This document shows, piece after piece, positions 36,333 through 45,861 of a stretch of DNA of 59,491 bases. The stretch is from UBA4421 sp002704225 (GTDB taxonomy: Bacteria > Pseudomonadota > Gammaproteobacteria > Pseudomonadales > Azotimanducaceae), in NCBI GenBank assembly GCA_902556425.1, contig CACDWG010000015.1, forward strand, positions 1 to 59,491. Direction: 5' to 3'. Each line of letters begins with the position of its first letter. Within the stretch, counting starts at the first letter, position 1. Made by a program: the position numbers and the translations under genes. The notes under the pieces were generated by a model that worked only from the letters and a program-made list of their open reading frames with translations, was not told where the DNA came from and searched no databases.

Positions 36333-38009
36333 TCAGAGTTTGCCACCACGGATTAACCGACCCGGCAACTGCCCCGTGTGTTCGCCGTCTCGGTACGTTA
36401 CAACCCCACTGCAAATCGTTGCTTTATAACCCTCAGCGCCTTGCACCAGACGCTTCCCGCCGCCCGGCAGATCGTAAACCATTTCGGGTTTGTGCAGGGC
36501 TAAATTGTCGTAGTCGATCACATTAACATCCGCTTTGAAGCCGGCTTTCACTAAACCACGATCTGTGAGGCCATAGAGTTCCGCCGTATCTCGAGTCATC
36601 TTGTGAACGATGAATTCAGGGGTCATTTTCGGTCCCCGTTTCCGGTCTCTCGTGAAGTAGGTAAGCATATAGGTGGGCACACTGGCGTCCACTAACACAC
36701 CACAATGCGCACCTCCGTCAGACAGCCCGAACACGCTACGGGGGTCTGCAATCAATTCGCGTTGACCCTCAAGATGACCCGGATAACGGCCAAACATGAC
36801 CAACAATGGGGCCCCATCGGCTAGCGTATCCATCACGACTTCGAGCGGGTCTTGATTTCGCATCTGAGCAAGGAATGCCACGCTGTCTTCGTTCGAGGGC
36901 TCGTAGCTCAAAGACTCATCCATCACCCAGATCGATTCGTAGTTGTTCATCATACGAACGGCGTCCTTATTCCGAGGCAGCATTTTTTCCTCAGATAAAA
37001 CGCGCGCTCTGAACTCGGGTTCCTTGAGCTTCGCTCGGCGTTCCGCCACTGGAAGCTTCTCGATTTCTCGATAGGCCTGATGTTGTCGCATGGGGTTGAT
37101 GGTACCCTCCAGCGTCATCAAGATCGACGCGGGGCGAGCGCCCACCTGCGGACGCAAGGTCAGGTTATCCTGTTCCAATCGGCTTGCTAAAGACCAGATT
37201 TCTTTGGATCCGACGCCAGTGAGCGTTGTTATTGGCCTGCCGGTCGTGCGAACGATGTGCTCGATCCATTTCAGCTCATCTGCGTTTTCCAGCCAATCCG
37301 AGATGATCTCAATGGTACCGTGATCAACGTTTTCGAACGCTTCTCCAATGGTGCACATCTCTTCAGCAGACGCGTTGGTCCCGGGGACCAGGTTTCCGGC
37401 CTTATCCAAATGCCCGTAAAAACGTGATGTTGAAAATCCCAACGCACCCTGCTCAAGGGCATCTTGGGTGATATCACGCATTGCCGCCATATCGTGTTCG
37501 GTTGCCTCATCGTAGGACCGATCGCCCATCACGTAATGGCGCACCGCCACATGAGGCACCTGGGCACCAATATCCACAGCATAAGGCGTATCAATCGCAT
37601 CCAAATATTCAGGAAAGGTTTCCCAGCCCCACGGGATGCCTTCATGCAGCGCAGTACCGGGGATGTCTTCGACACTCTCCATCAGCGAGACCAATTCATC
37701 TTCATTGCCGGGGCGCACCGGCGCGAAGCCAACACCACAATTGCCCATCACGACCGTCGTGACGCCGTGCCAGGAACTCGGTGTCACTTCTTTGTCCCAG
37801 CAGACTTGACCATCATAGTGTGTATGAATGTCCACAAACCCGGGCGTGACCAGCAAGCCACTGGCATCAATATCTTCCCTACCCGGTGCAAGACTGCCAG
37901 CAGGTTCAACACTGGCAATTTGATTACCGTTTACCGCAATATCACCCTTGTACCGAGGCCCTCCCGAGCCGTCTATGATCGTCGCGTTACGAATCGTTAA
38001 GTCATGCAT
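36333..38009 (-). CDS. N-acyl-D-amino-acid deacylase-like amidohydrolase
   Basis: Metal-dependent hydrolase of the amidohydrolase superfamily, 558 residues. N-terminal beta-sandwich DLTIRNATIIDGSGGP, metal motif FVDIHTHYDGQ near 62, the characteristic GNCGVGFAPVRP near 105, and the late Asp motif FGLSDGGAHCGVLVDAS. Family members deacylate N-acyl-D-amino acids or open dihydropyrimidine-like rings. ATG at 38009 gives the standard N-terminus MHDLTIRNA; the frame runs 31 codons further upstream without conserved features. It heads the operon that continues into the SDR gene. Confidence 0.82.
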   Translation of the reverse strand: MHDLTIRNATIIDGSGGPRYKGDIAVNGNQIASVEPAGSLAPGREDIDASGLLVTPGFVDIHTHYDGQVCWDKEVTPSSWHGVTTVVMGNCGVGFAPVRPGNEDELVSLMESVEDIPGTALHEGIPWGWETFPEYLDAIDTPYAVDIGAQVPHVAVRHYVMGDRSYDEATEHDMAAMRDITQDALEQGALGFSTSRFYGHLDKAGNLVPGTNASAEEMCTIGEAFENVDHGTIEIISDWLENADELKWIEHIVRTTGRPITTLTGVGSKEIWSLASRLEQDNLTLRPQVGARPASILMTLEGTINPMRQHQAYREIEKLPVAERRAKLKEPEFRARVLSEEKMLPRNKDAVRMMNNYESIWVMDESLSYEPSNEDSVAFLAQMRNQDPLEVVMDTLADGAPLLVMFGRYPGHLEGQRELIADPRSVFGLSDGGAHCGVLVDASVPTYMLTYFTRDRKRGPKMTPEFIVHKMTRDTAELYGLTDRGLVKAGFKADVNVIDYDNLALHKPEMVYDLPGGGKRLVQGAEGYKATICSGVVTYRDGEHTGQLPGRLIRGGKL

Positions 38010-38420
38010 GCAGCCCCCCATAGCCCAGTCAAAGCAAGTTTTGATGTAGGCCAACCACGGTAACCCGACTTGGCGCAAGAACCAAGATCCGTTCAAGAAC
38101 ACCCCCTTCTCAAATGCTTTATTCGGTCACTAGCTCATGACTTCTTGATTCGCCGCGTTCACCCCCTCCTTTGAAACATTTTGATATTAAATAAAAGATA
38201 ACGCCGCAAAAACTGCATCCAGGCGCACACGCACATTCTCAAGCGAAATGAGGTTTCACGCATAGTCCATTGTATTTGCTTAATTAATTGTAATTTATTG
38301 TGTATTCCATCGTGATATCACGATGAATTTAAATGTTACAAACGTGTTGCAGCCTGAGTCGCCGTTGTTATTCTAAGAGCGTCGTGTAAACGATGTGTAT
38401 ACAAATCAAGGGAGAGAGAT
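38010..38420. other. AT-rich divergent intergenic region
   Basis: About 410 bases between the amidohydrolase and the TonB receptor gene, noticeably AT-rich near 38180-38340. It holds the palindrome at 38308-38325 and a TGTATACA motif near 38395. A weak promoter-like pair (TTGCAG, then TATTCT after 16 bases) lies near 38347-38374. No gene is visible. Confidence 0.5.
38308..38325. promoter_or_regulatory. 18-bp perfect palindrome, likely operator
   Basis: CATCGTGATATCACGATG reads identically on both strands. It lies 95 bases before the TonB receptor start and about 300 bases from the divergent amidohydrolase start, so it could be a dimeric regulator site controlling one or both. Neighbouring genes include no obvious matching regulator. 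Confidence 0.6.
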
Positions 38421-41400
38421 ATGACAAGGCATAAAGCTTTGCGCCGTCTTGGCGCAGTGGCTTCTGCAAGCTTGATCGCATTCTCATCGATGGCACAAGG
38501 CGCCGACGATGATGTAATCGAAGAAGTGGTAGTCACTGGCTCGTACATTAAGGGTTCGCCCCAGGATGCTGAGCTTCCAATTGACGTCATTACGGAAGAG
38601 GACTTGCTTCAGCAAGGCTCACCATCAATGATTGAAATGATTCGAAACCTCGGCGTGACGGCTGCCAACCTTGGCGAGACCAATCAGTTTACGACTGGCG
38701 GTCAAGCGAACGAAGGGATGGCAACGGTCAACTTGCGTGGCTTGGGAGCATCACGAACATTAGTTTTATTGAATGGTCGTCGGCATGTTTCTTCAGAAAC
38801 TCAAGGCGTTGATATCAGCGCATTTCCAATCAGCGCAATAGGCCGCGTCGAGGTACTGAAAGATGGTGCCGCAGCGGTTTACGGTTCTGACGCGATCGCA
38901 GGTGTAGCTAACTTCATTACACGCAGTGATTTTCAGGGGCTGGAAATAGGAGGCTCATTTAAGGACATCGATGCTTCTGATGGCGACTGGGACATCAATG
39001 CCATTTTTGGTACCGGAGGCGATAACTGGAACTGGACAATTGCTGCTGAGTACGGGGAACGCGGTGAATTGCCTATTCGTGAACGGGACTGGGCACTAGT
39101 GCAAACTGACGTCAACCCAGTAGCAGGTTGGTCCGGGATTGGTAATCCTGGAACCGCATACTTCTTCGTACCAGTTGCAGAAGGCACCGCCGACTTCACC
39201 GTCACCGATGCCGATGGCAACGTCACAACCGAAAATCTAGCCTATGGTGGCAGCGTAACAAAGGCCTTTGCCGACCCCGCCTGCCAACCGCTAGGCGCGT
39301 TCCGCACAGCTCAGCAGGCTTGTGGATTCCAATACACCTACTTTGATAATTTGATCGAAGAGACTGAATCTACGAAGCTGTATTCGGAGTTGAACATCGA
39401 CCTCAGTGACGATCATAGACTGCACTTCGAAGCAATGTATTCAGACGTAGACATCCCTGCATGGAAGACCTCTCCGTCCTATCCGCCTCAATCGCTATTC
39501 GGCCCAGACAGACGTATGAATGCTGATCATCCGGGGCTAGTTGATTTCAACACGCACTACAATCTACAAGCGTCAGGCAATGCTGCAGCTCTCACAGCGG
39601 CCAACATTGGCGGACTGGTAACAGATAAGGCCGACGGTTCAACGTATGCTTTAGCCGGTGGCGATGCCGCGGCAGCAGCTCTTGCAGGCGACCCAACGTC
39701 GCTTACCATCAGTAGAGCAATGGGTGTAAGTGGCCGATTCCTCACGGGCGAGGCTGAATCGAAACAACGCCAGACCGAAACATATCGCTTCGTCGCTGGA
39801 TTGGATGGAACGCTGTTCAACCAGGCTATGGATTATGACATAAGCGTATCCTGGTCTAAGCGCGAACGCTTCTATGGCGGACAGGATATGTACGTCGAGC
39901 GAATGGGCCTTGCCCTGAAAGGTTATGGTGGACCTAACTGTTCACTGCCTGCGACTGTTCAAAATGACGACGGGTCTTATTCGTTCGCTGACCCTGCGGC
40001 GGCGGCAGCGGCAGCTGGGGTCGATGGTTGTGAATACTACAACCCGTTCTCTCGTGCGGTGCCCTTCTCAATGCTAAACGGCACTGACAACGCAGATTAT
40101 AACGCGGCAGTTGCAAACTCAGAGGGCCTACTGCGGCACCTGATCAACGAGCGTGGATCAAGTCAAGACAACGAACTATTAGTTTTCCAAGCGGTATTTT
40201 CTGGTCAAACCGGTATCGAGCTAGCTGGAGGCAACGTTGGTTACGCATTTGGTGCACAGAGCCGAAATCAAAAGTATGACTTTAGTCTCTGGGATGTGGG
40301 CAATCGCGCGATTAATCCGTGTCCTTATACGTCGCCTGTGGCGGCAGCGTTGGGCATCGTAGACGCCGATCAGCTATCGCCCAACTGTACCGCTAAAACT
40401 GGTAACTCGGCGTTCCTGGCAGCTACAGATGAAGAAACCACTGAAAGGACCGTCTACGGTGTATTCGGCGAGTTGGCAATTCCGCTCACAGAAGATATCG
40501 ATGTCCAAGCAGCGCTGCGATTCGAGGACTACGGCGGTAATGTAGGTGGTTCGCTTGATCCAAAAATCGCCGTGAGCTGGCGCGTAACGGAAGAACTTTC
40601 CGTTCGAGGCTCTGCTTCGACGACATTCCGTGGACCACCTCAAAGCTTGCTGGCCGGCACGGGGACTGCGTTGTCATACGTTGCGCCCACATTGGCATTC
40701 AAGGCCATCGATACTGTTGGTAACCCAAACTTGGGTTCCGAAGAAGCCGTTTCGACGAACTTCGGCGTGATTTATCAAACCGATAACTTCTACGGATCTA
40801 TCGATTACTGGGCGTTTACCTTCGAAGACTCTTTTCAAACTGAAGGGTTTAACTCGATTATCAATGCCTATAGTGGCAACGACTGCTTGGGTGCCGACGG
40901 AGTTCCCACAAACAGCGCTGTTTGTAATGAACTTCGTACACACATCTTCCCCGTTGCTGCACATACAAACCTGGCATCAACGGAACGCATAGTCGTCAAC
41001 TGGTTAAACGGCCAAGACATCGAGACCTCTGGTATCGATTTCAAAGCTGAATACCGCTTTGATGGTGTTGCGGATGGCGCAGTCACCATAGGTATCGACG
41101 GTACCTACGGTTTGGAATATGAGCGTGACGCGCAGTTCGACCTTTCTGGCAATATCCAACTCGCCGCCGGTGGCGATTTGATGGGCTTCTTGAACTACAA
41201 TCAAGGCCCAGCGTTTACGTCCAAGCCTGAGATAAAAGCAGCAGCTCATATCGCTTATGAGACTGATGTTCATTATGCAGGGCTCATCGCTCGCTACGTG
41301 GGAGAGTATGATGATGCTGGCGCGCCAGCTGCCTATCCTTGGCTAGCTACTATTGATGACCAGACTACCTTCGACCTTAACTACGTTTATCGTGGTATGG

Positions 41401-41549
41401 ACGACCTGGTTCTCTCAGCCTCTATCGTTAATGTAGCGGACGAAGATCCGCCAGCGGCCAGAGGTGACTTGAACTACGACCCATTTACTCACAACGCTTT
41501 TGGGCGAATGATCAAAGTGTCATTCACCTATACGCTGCTTGGCGAATAG
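38421..41549 (+). CDS. TonB-dependent outer-membrane receptor
   Basis: 1042 residues. Signal peptide to about residue 27 (ASLIAFSSMAQG), TonB box near IEEVVVTG, plug domain with NLRGLGASRTLVLLNGRR and VEVLKDGAAAVYGSDAIAGVANF (in parts, about residues 95-170), and a long beta-barrel ending FGRMIKVSFTYTLLGE. GGGAGAGAG precedes the ATG. This large type is common in marine and oligotrophic bacteria for uptake of oligopeptides, sugars or other organics; the ligand is unknown. No Fur box is visible before it. A terminator follows. Confidence 0.92.
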   Translation: MTRHKALRRLGAVASASLIAFSSMAQGADDDVIEEVVVTGSYIKGSPQDAELPIDVITEEDLLQQGSPSMIEMIRNLGVTAANLGETNQFTTGGQANEGMATVNLRGLGASRTLVLLNGRRHVSSETQGVDISAFPISAIGRVEVLKDGAAAVYGSDAIAGVANFITRSDFQGLEIGGSFKDIDASDGDWDINAIFGTGGDNWNWTIAAEYGERGELPIRERDWALVQTDVNPVAGWSGIGNPGTAYFFVPVAEGTADFTVTDADGNVTTENLAYGGSVTKAFADPACQPLGAFRTAQQACGFQYTYFDNLIEETESTKLYSELNIDLSDDHRLHFEAMYSDVDIPAWKTSPSYPPQSLFGPDRRMNADHPGLVDFNTHYNLQASGNAAALTAANIGGLVTDKADGSTYALAGGDAAAAALAGDPTSLTISRAMGVSGRFLTGEAESKQRQTETYRFVAGLDGTLFNQAMDYDISVSWSKRERFYGGQDMYVERMGLALKGYGGPNCSLPATVQNDDGSYSFADPAAAAAAAGVDGCEYYNPFSRAVPFSMLNGTDNADYNAAVANSEGLLRHLINERGSSQDNELLVFQAVFSGQTGIELAGGNVGYAFGAQSRNQKYDFSLWDVGNRAINPCPYTSPVAAALGIVDADQLSPNCTAKTGNSAFLAATDEETTERTVYGVFGELAIPLTEDIDVQAALRFEDYGGNVGGSLDPKIAVSWRVTEELSVRGSASTTFRGPPQSLLAGTGTALSYVAPTLAFKAIDTVGNPNLGSEEAVSTNFGVIYQTDNFYGSIDYWAFTFEDSFQTEGFNSIINAYSGNDCLGADGVPTNSAVCNELRTHIFPVAAHTNLASTERIVVNWLNGQDIETSGIDFKAEYRFDGVADGAVTIGIDGTYGLEYERDAQFDLSGNIQLAAGGDLMGFLNYNQGPAFTSKPEIKAAAHIAYETDVHYAGLIARYVGEYDDAGAPAAYPWLATIDDQTTFDLNYVYRGMDDLVLSASIVNVADEDPPAARGDLNYDPFTHNAFGRMIKVSFTYTLLGE

Positions 41550-41600
41550 ACGGTTCGTAATTAGCTACACGTTCGCTTTAGTGAACTGTAACTAGAAAAA

Positions 41601-41627
41601 GGCCCCGCTAGTCGGGGTCTTTTTTTG
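41601..41627 (+). terminator. Rho-independent terminator after the TonB receptor gene
   Basis: GGCCCCG (41601-41607) pairs with CGGGGTC (41613-41619, one G-T wobble) around a five-base loop, followed by seven or more T ending at 41626. It lies 52 bases after the stop codon. Confidence 0.88.
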
Positions 41628-42284
41628 CCAGCAAATTAAGCAATCAACCTAAACAAGATCAATAGGGACGCCAGCCACAGTTCATTCATTCAACCGTCTT
41701 GGGCGTTGTTCGACAAAAGCTGATCTCAGGACGTAGCTCTGGCCTTCGTAAAAACTCCGCAATCCTGTATTTAAGAACGCTACTTTAACTCGATAGCCAA
41801 CAGATTGTCGTTTCTCGGTGGCTTTAAGGACAGATAAGTCCTCGTTTTCCTCTGGCACCCATAAACCACACCCGTGCATTTTGAACTTTACGCCTAGAAC
41901 CCCTCTCAATGTTTTATGGGTCCTTTCTTTAGCCTGCACGACAACAACATTTAGCACGAACTGAGATTTGTTCCTCCGCTTGAGTCTGGTCCTACACGGC
42001 CAGCCGCTCGCGAATACTTGCCAGCTGATAGCTCGCATAAATTTGCGATGTTCTGAGCACCCTCTTCTTTTCTCCGCCGATTACTTCCAACCAAGAGGAT
42101 CCCTGCCTAAATCAGCAAGCTTATTTCAAAAACACTTAAGCTTTGCTGGGCCAAAGGCGATAATTCAAACGTTACCTACCTCAGCGCGGATTAAGCTCAT
42201 ATTGGTGCGACTAGTCCCGCGTTACACTCTAATTCTGAAAAATAGGCACTAGGTATTAATCTTAAATACTTGAACGGAGCACTC
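41628..42284. other. Long intergenic stretch without a convincing gene
   Basis: About 650 bases. One minus-strand frame (41682-42038, 118 codons, ATG start, no ribosome binding site) is open, ends in RPRRLNE and matches nothing I recognise; it may be a decayed gene. An inverted repeat lies at 42113-42148. The rest shows no coding pattern. Confidence 0.4.
42113..42148. repeat. Inverted repeat, imperfect hairpin
   Basis: CAGCAAGCTTA (42113-42123) pairs with TTAAGCTTTGCTG (42136-42148) with one bulged base and a 12-base spacer. No T-run follows on either strand, so a terminator is unlikely. It lies 137 bases before the crotonase gene. Confidence 0.5.
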
Positions 42285-43067
42285 ATGACGGACCCATATC
42301 TGTACTCAGTCACAAACAACGTAGCGACTTTTAGCATCAACGATGCGCCTTGGAATCTGATGAGCCTTGAATACATTGATCGCCTGGAGGAACAGTTGCC
42401 CGAAGTTTTGGCTGATGACAACATCCGCGCGATGATCTTTACGGGAGAGGGCCTCGACCATTTCTCTGCTGGCATGAACTTGAGACAGATTCCTGACGGA
42501 ATTAAGCGTGCTGGAAGCCCTGAAGCTTTCTTTGGTCAACGCCATAAAGTCTTAAATATGATCGAAAACGGAGGGACTCCCACAATAGCAACCCTTTATG
42601 GATATTGTCTTGGAGGCGGCCTAGAGTTACCGCTCGCCTGCCACTTCAGAATTGCAGCAGAGACAGACGCGCAAATTGGTTTACCCGAAATGGACCTTGG
42701 GGCTGTTCCTGCGTGGGGTGGCTCCGCGCGATTGCCAAGAGCTGTGGGCCGCACTTACGCACTGGACATGATCCTGAGAGGAAGAAAAATTGATGGACGA
42801 GAAGCCTATCGAATCGGCCTGGTAAGCGAACTGGTTCCAATCGAAACGATTAAAGATCGAGCTCAGGCACTGGGAGAGGAACTTGCAGCACAACCTCGCA
42901 AAGCAGTGGAATCGATGCTTGACGTTGTTGTTGGGCATGAAACCAAAACGCTCGACGAATCCATGGCAGATGAAACCGCAGCCGTTGCCGCCAACCGTGA
43001 TACGCACGATTCCACGGAAGGGATGCGCGCGTTCATGGAAAAACGCAAACCTGTCTTCAATCAATGA
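42285..43067 (+). CDS. Enoyl-CoA hydratase/isomerase (crotonase) family protein
   Basis: 260 residues. Crotonase hallmarks: DHFSAGMNLRQI near 60, GYCLGGGLELPLACHFRIA near 104-122 with a Glu at the usual catalytic position, and IGLPEMDLGAVPAWGGSARLPR near 131-152 with the second acidic residue. It therefore keeps the pair of glutamates typical of hydratases, unlike the other crotonase gene in this window. ATG at 42285 has GGAG six bases upstream; the frame extends to a TTG at 42270. The substrate is unknown. Confidence 0.82.
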   Translation: MTDPYLYSVTNNVATFSINDAPWNLMSLEYIDRLEEQLPEVLADDNIRAMIFTGEGLDHFSAGMNLRQIPDGIKRAGSPEAFFGQRHKVLNMIENGGTPTIATLYGYCLGGGLELPLACHFRIAAETDAQIGLPEMDLGAVPAWGGSARLPRAVGRTYALDMILRGRKIDGREAYRIGLVSELVPIETIKDRAQALGEELAAQPRKAVESMLDVVVGHETKTLDESMADETAAVAANRDTHDSTEGMRAFMEKRKPVFNQ

Positions 43068-43341
43068 CGATTCACACAACTCCCATAGCATCAAAATTCA
43101 GCATCGATTTTTGAGAGCAACTCAGCTTCACGCATAGCAAATGAAAATGTCTCTACAGGCCGTGTTGAGGGGTGTTATTAAGGAAGTATCTTGCTTGATG
43201 AAACACGTCAATTTCAAACGCACTTTTAGCTGAGCATGGAAACGACTACAGATGGAAAAATCGGATGGACGGGTATCTCTATCGCCAGATCGCCCATCTA
43301 TCCACTGTGCTTCTCCCCTTCGTTTATTCATTAGGCACCAC

Positions 43342-43376
43342 AAAAAACGCGACAAAGCTTCGAGCCTTTGCCGCGT
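43342..43376 (-). terminator. Strong Rho-independent terminator after the siderophore receptor gene
   Basis: On the minus strand ACGCGGCAAAG (43376-43366) pairs over 11 positions (one G-T wobble) with CTTTGTCGCGT (43357-43347), with an eight-base loop and a run of T through 43342. It lies 37 bases after the receptor stop. The remainder of 43068-43341 shows nothing. Confidence 0.9.
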
Positions 43377-43412
43377 CCGCTGCTCAAGCACACCAGTCTT
43401 GCCTGAGGCGTT

Positions 43413-45521
43413 CTAGAGCCTCCAGCGCAGGCTCAATCGAGCGTTTATTTCCTCTCCCACGGTCGCTTGATGGGTGCTGTGCGCATTAGGGAAATAGACT
43501 TTGTCAGAAATATTCTCGACGTTCAGTTGGACCATGAGATCTTCTGAAATCTCATAATAGACAGCCGCATCTATCTTCGTATAACTCGGCAATGTTGCAG
43601 AGTTTGAATTGTTGATAAAGCTATCGTCTTGATATGACGCGCCCAATCCAAGCCCTAATTGAGGGGAAACTTGGTAGGTCGTCCAAAGTGAGAAAGTATT
43701 CTCTGGCAACTCTCTTGGACGTAGGCCGGTATTTCCAGAACGATTTACTTGCTCTCCATCCAGATATCCATAGGAGGCGGTAACGCTCCAATCGTCGCTC
43801 AACTGGCCCTGAATCTGGGCCTCAAACCCGTCGATGGTAGACTCAATCACATCCAAAGTTGATGGGTCACTGTCAGCAACTTGTGGAGAGCTTTTATCGA
43901 TCTCGAAGAAAGAAGCAGAAAACGATAACGCCTCGCTCATATTCCACTTCACTCCAATCTCCAAATTTTCAAAAGTGTCTGGGTCCAGCTGATTCTTATC
44001 ACCATTAATATTTGCGAACTGCTCTCCGCTGCGTGGCAAGAACGATTCACTGTAGCTCACGAAAAGGGATATGTTCTCTTGCGGCTTGTAAATCAATCCT
44101 GCTCTGGGAGAGACTTCATCATCCTTACGACTTCTGACCTCTGCACCTTTAACGTTGTTAACCTCTATATCAAATTCGTCATATCGCGCACCGAGTACAG
44201 CGATCAATTTCTCAGACAACTGAATCTCGTCCTGAACGAAAAGAGATAATGCGTCTATTTCAACGTGCGTATCGTCGTTTAGCTTTGAAGAAAAATCATT
44301 GACCGTAGCAAGTCCCGCGGCATTCGTGCCCCGCCCGCCTACCAACGAAATAGGCAGTCCAGCGCTCAGTGCGAAACTTTCTTTGTCGCTCTCTGACGTA
44401 TCAAAAAACGTATTGAAGCGATCTTGATCTGAAGATGTGTCCATCATTTCAACGCCAAGTAGGACTGTATGCACCGTGCTACCCGCTTGAACCTCACTTA
44501 CCAAGGTGCCCGCGATTTGCAGATTTTCACGCTGGGTGGTATCCACGTAACCATCCAGAGTGACCTCGTTCGGGGTTTCGGCTTGATTATACTTAGCGGC
44601 ATAAAAATTCTGGTATAGCTTGTCATAATCGCCGTAAAAGACGCTGACGTTCCCTTTCAATGTGTCAGAGAAACGATGCTGTACCATCGCTTTGAAAATG
44701 TGAGCCTCGAGCTCGGTCGTATTGAGCTTTGAATCTCCAAAAACCACATCTTTCAGAGCTCGGACGGGAAGTCCGTTCGTGCCTGTCGGAATTCCGCGGT
44801 CAATGAATCTCTCTTGATCAATATATTCGTAGTAAAGGTCGAGAGTTGTTGCTTCCGACAGCTTGAATTTAGCTGTAGGGTTAATTCCGATTTGATCTCC
44901 GTCAAAAAAATCTCTGTGGTTCTCGAGACTTTCATAGTATGCATTCAGACGGACCGCCGAATCGCTACCGGTGTCCATGTTGCGATCAACCTGCAGAGAA
45001 ACACCTCCGAATGTGTCTGCTGAAATCCCAATATCTGAGAAGCTTTCGCCCAAAACACCTTTCTTTGTTACGCGATTGAGAACGCCACCCGTCCCCCCGC
45101 GACCGAATAATAGGGCGTTAGGTCCTTTTAAGACCTCTATTTGTTCCAAATTGTACAGCGGACGATAGTACTGAACATCATCACGTACTCCGTCAATAAA
45201 GAAATCGGCAGTTGAGCGAACACCTCGAAACACTACAGCGTCGCGATGTCCCTCTCCCTGTGAGGTATTCAAACCCGGTACGTGATTGACGAGATCGCCG
45301 ATCGAGGTGAACCCCCGTCTTTTGATCTCTTCACTGCTGACGACCGTTACACTCTGAGGGACGTTGATAATGGGTGTTGGCGTCTTCAAAGCATTGATTT
45401 GATCTTGGAAGAGCACTTCTCCAAGTACGAGGACCTCTTCCATTTGGTCATCAGCTACAGCTGCAGCTGTAGCTGCAAATAAAGTAAAGCACGCTGCAAT
45501 GCTCTGTATCTGCTTTTTCAT
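43413..45521 (-). CDS. TonB-dependent siderophore receptor
   Basis: 702 residues with signal peptide (FTLFAATAAAVA). Plug domain has the siderophore-receptor pattern: INVPQSVTVVSSEEI near 58, FRGVRSTADFFIDGVRDDVQYYRPLYN (in parts, about 102-128) and LEQIEVLKGPNALLFGRGGTGGVLN (in parts, about 129-153). A 22-strand barrel follows and the protein ends RLSLRWRL. It imports a ferric chelate with TonB energy. ATG at 45521 has GGAG six bases upstream. A Fur box at 45553-45571 lies just before it, so it should be iron-repressed. No siderophore synthesis gene lies nearby, so it may use foreign chelates. Confidence 0.92.
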   Translation of the reverse strand: MKKQIQSIAACFTLFAATAAAVADDQMEEVLVLGEVLFQDQINALKTPTPIINVPQSVTVVSSEEIKRRGFTSIGDLVNHVPGLNTSQGEGHRDAVVFRGVRSTADFFIDGVRDDVQYYRPLYNLEQIEVLKGPNALLFGRGGTGGVLNRVTKKGVLGESFSDIGISADTFGGVSLQVDRNMDTGSDSAVRLNAYYESLENHRDFFDGDQIGINPTAKFKLSEATTLDLYYEYIDQERFIDRGIPTGTNGLPVRALKDVVFGDSKLNTTELEAHIFKAMVQHRFSDTLKGNVSVFYGDYDKLYQNFYAAKYNQAETPNEVTLDGYVDTTQRENLQIAGTLVSEVQAGSTVHTVLLGVEMMDTSSDQDRFNTFFDTSESDKESFALSAGLPISLVGGRGTNAAGLATVNDFSSKLNDDTHVEIDALSLFVQDEIQLSEKLIAVLGARYDEFDIEVNNVKGAEVRSRKDDEVSPRAGLIYKPQENISLFVSYSESFLPRSGEQFANINGDKNQLDPDTFENLEIGVKWNMSEALSFSASFFEIDKSSPQVADSDPSTLDVIESTIDGFEAQIQGQLSDDWSVTASYGYLDGEQVNRSGNTGLRPRELPENTFSLWTTYQVSPQLGLGLGASYQDDSFINNSNSATLPSYTKIDAAVYYEISEDLMVQLNVENISDKVYFPNAHSTHQATVGEEINARLSLRWRL

Positions 45522-45552
45522 AGGGATCTCCATTAATTGACGCGCGAACGTT

Positions 45553-45571
45553 AATGATATTGATTCTCATT
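45553..45571 (-). promoter_or_regulatory. Fur box of the siderophore receptor gene
   Basis: AATGATATTGATTCTCATT closely follows the gammaproteobacterial Fur consensus (AATGATAATGATTCTCATT type, one clear mismatch). It lies 32 bases before the receptor start codon, where bound Fur would block transcription when iron is plentiful. Confidence 0.85.
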
Positions 45572-45861
45572 TGCAACTTATTTTTTTGTGACAATGCCCA
45601 CTTTTCTTTGACTGCTACTTGGCCATAAGAAAAATTACGCGACGCGAAATTCACCCAAGCTGAGCGTGAAGTGAGCCTGAGAGCTACGGGAGGATCGCAG
45701 ATCACAGAGACCCTTCGACTTGGCGATCATCAGTTAACTAAAACCAAGCGACCCAGATAACTCGTGCGCCCGGCGCGTGATCCTCGTGTGCGGGTATTGT
45801 TAGTATCGTAGATCTGTACCAGTATGTTTTTCATCCGACGAAAACGACTTTTGGAAATCAA
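45572..45861. other. Divergent intergenic region
   Basis: About 290 bases between the Fur box and the ceramidase-like gene. It begins with an AT-rich tract (45580-45600). No further gene, repeat or RNA is visible; promoters for both flanking genes are presumably here. Confidence 0.4.

Noticed and set aside
41682..42038. 118-codon minus-strand frame as a gene
   Set aside because: No ribosome binding site and no family; kept only as a note in the intergenic entry.
43128..43391. 87-codon minus-strand frame between the crotonase and siderophore receptor genes
   Set aside because: It overlaps the strong terminator of the receptor gene, has no ribosome site and no recognisable sequence.
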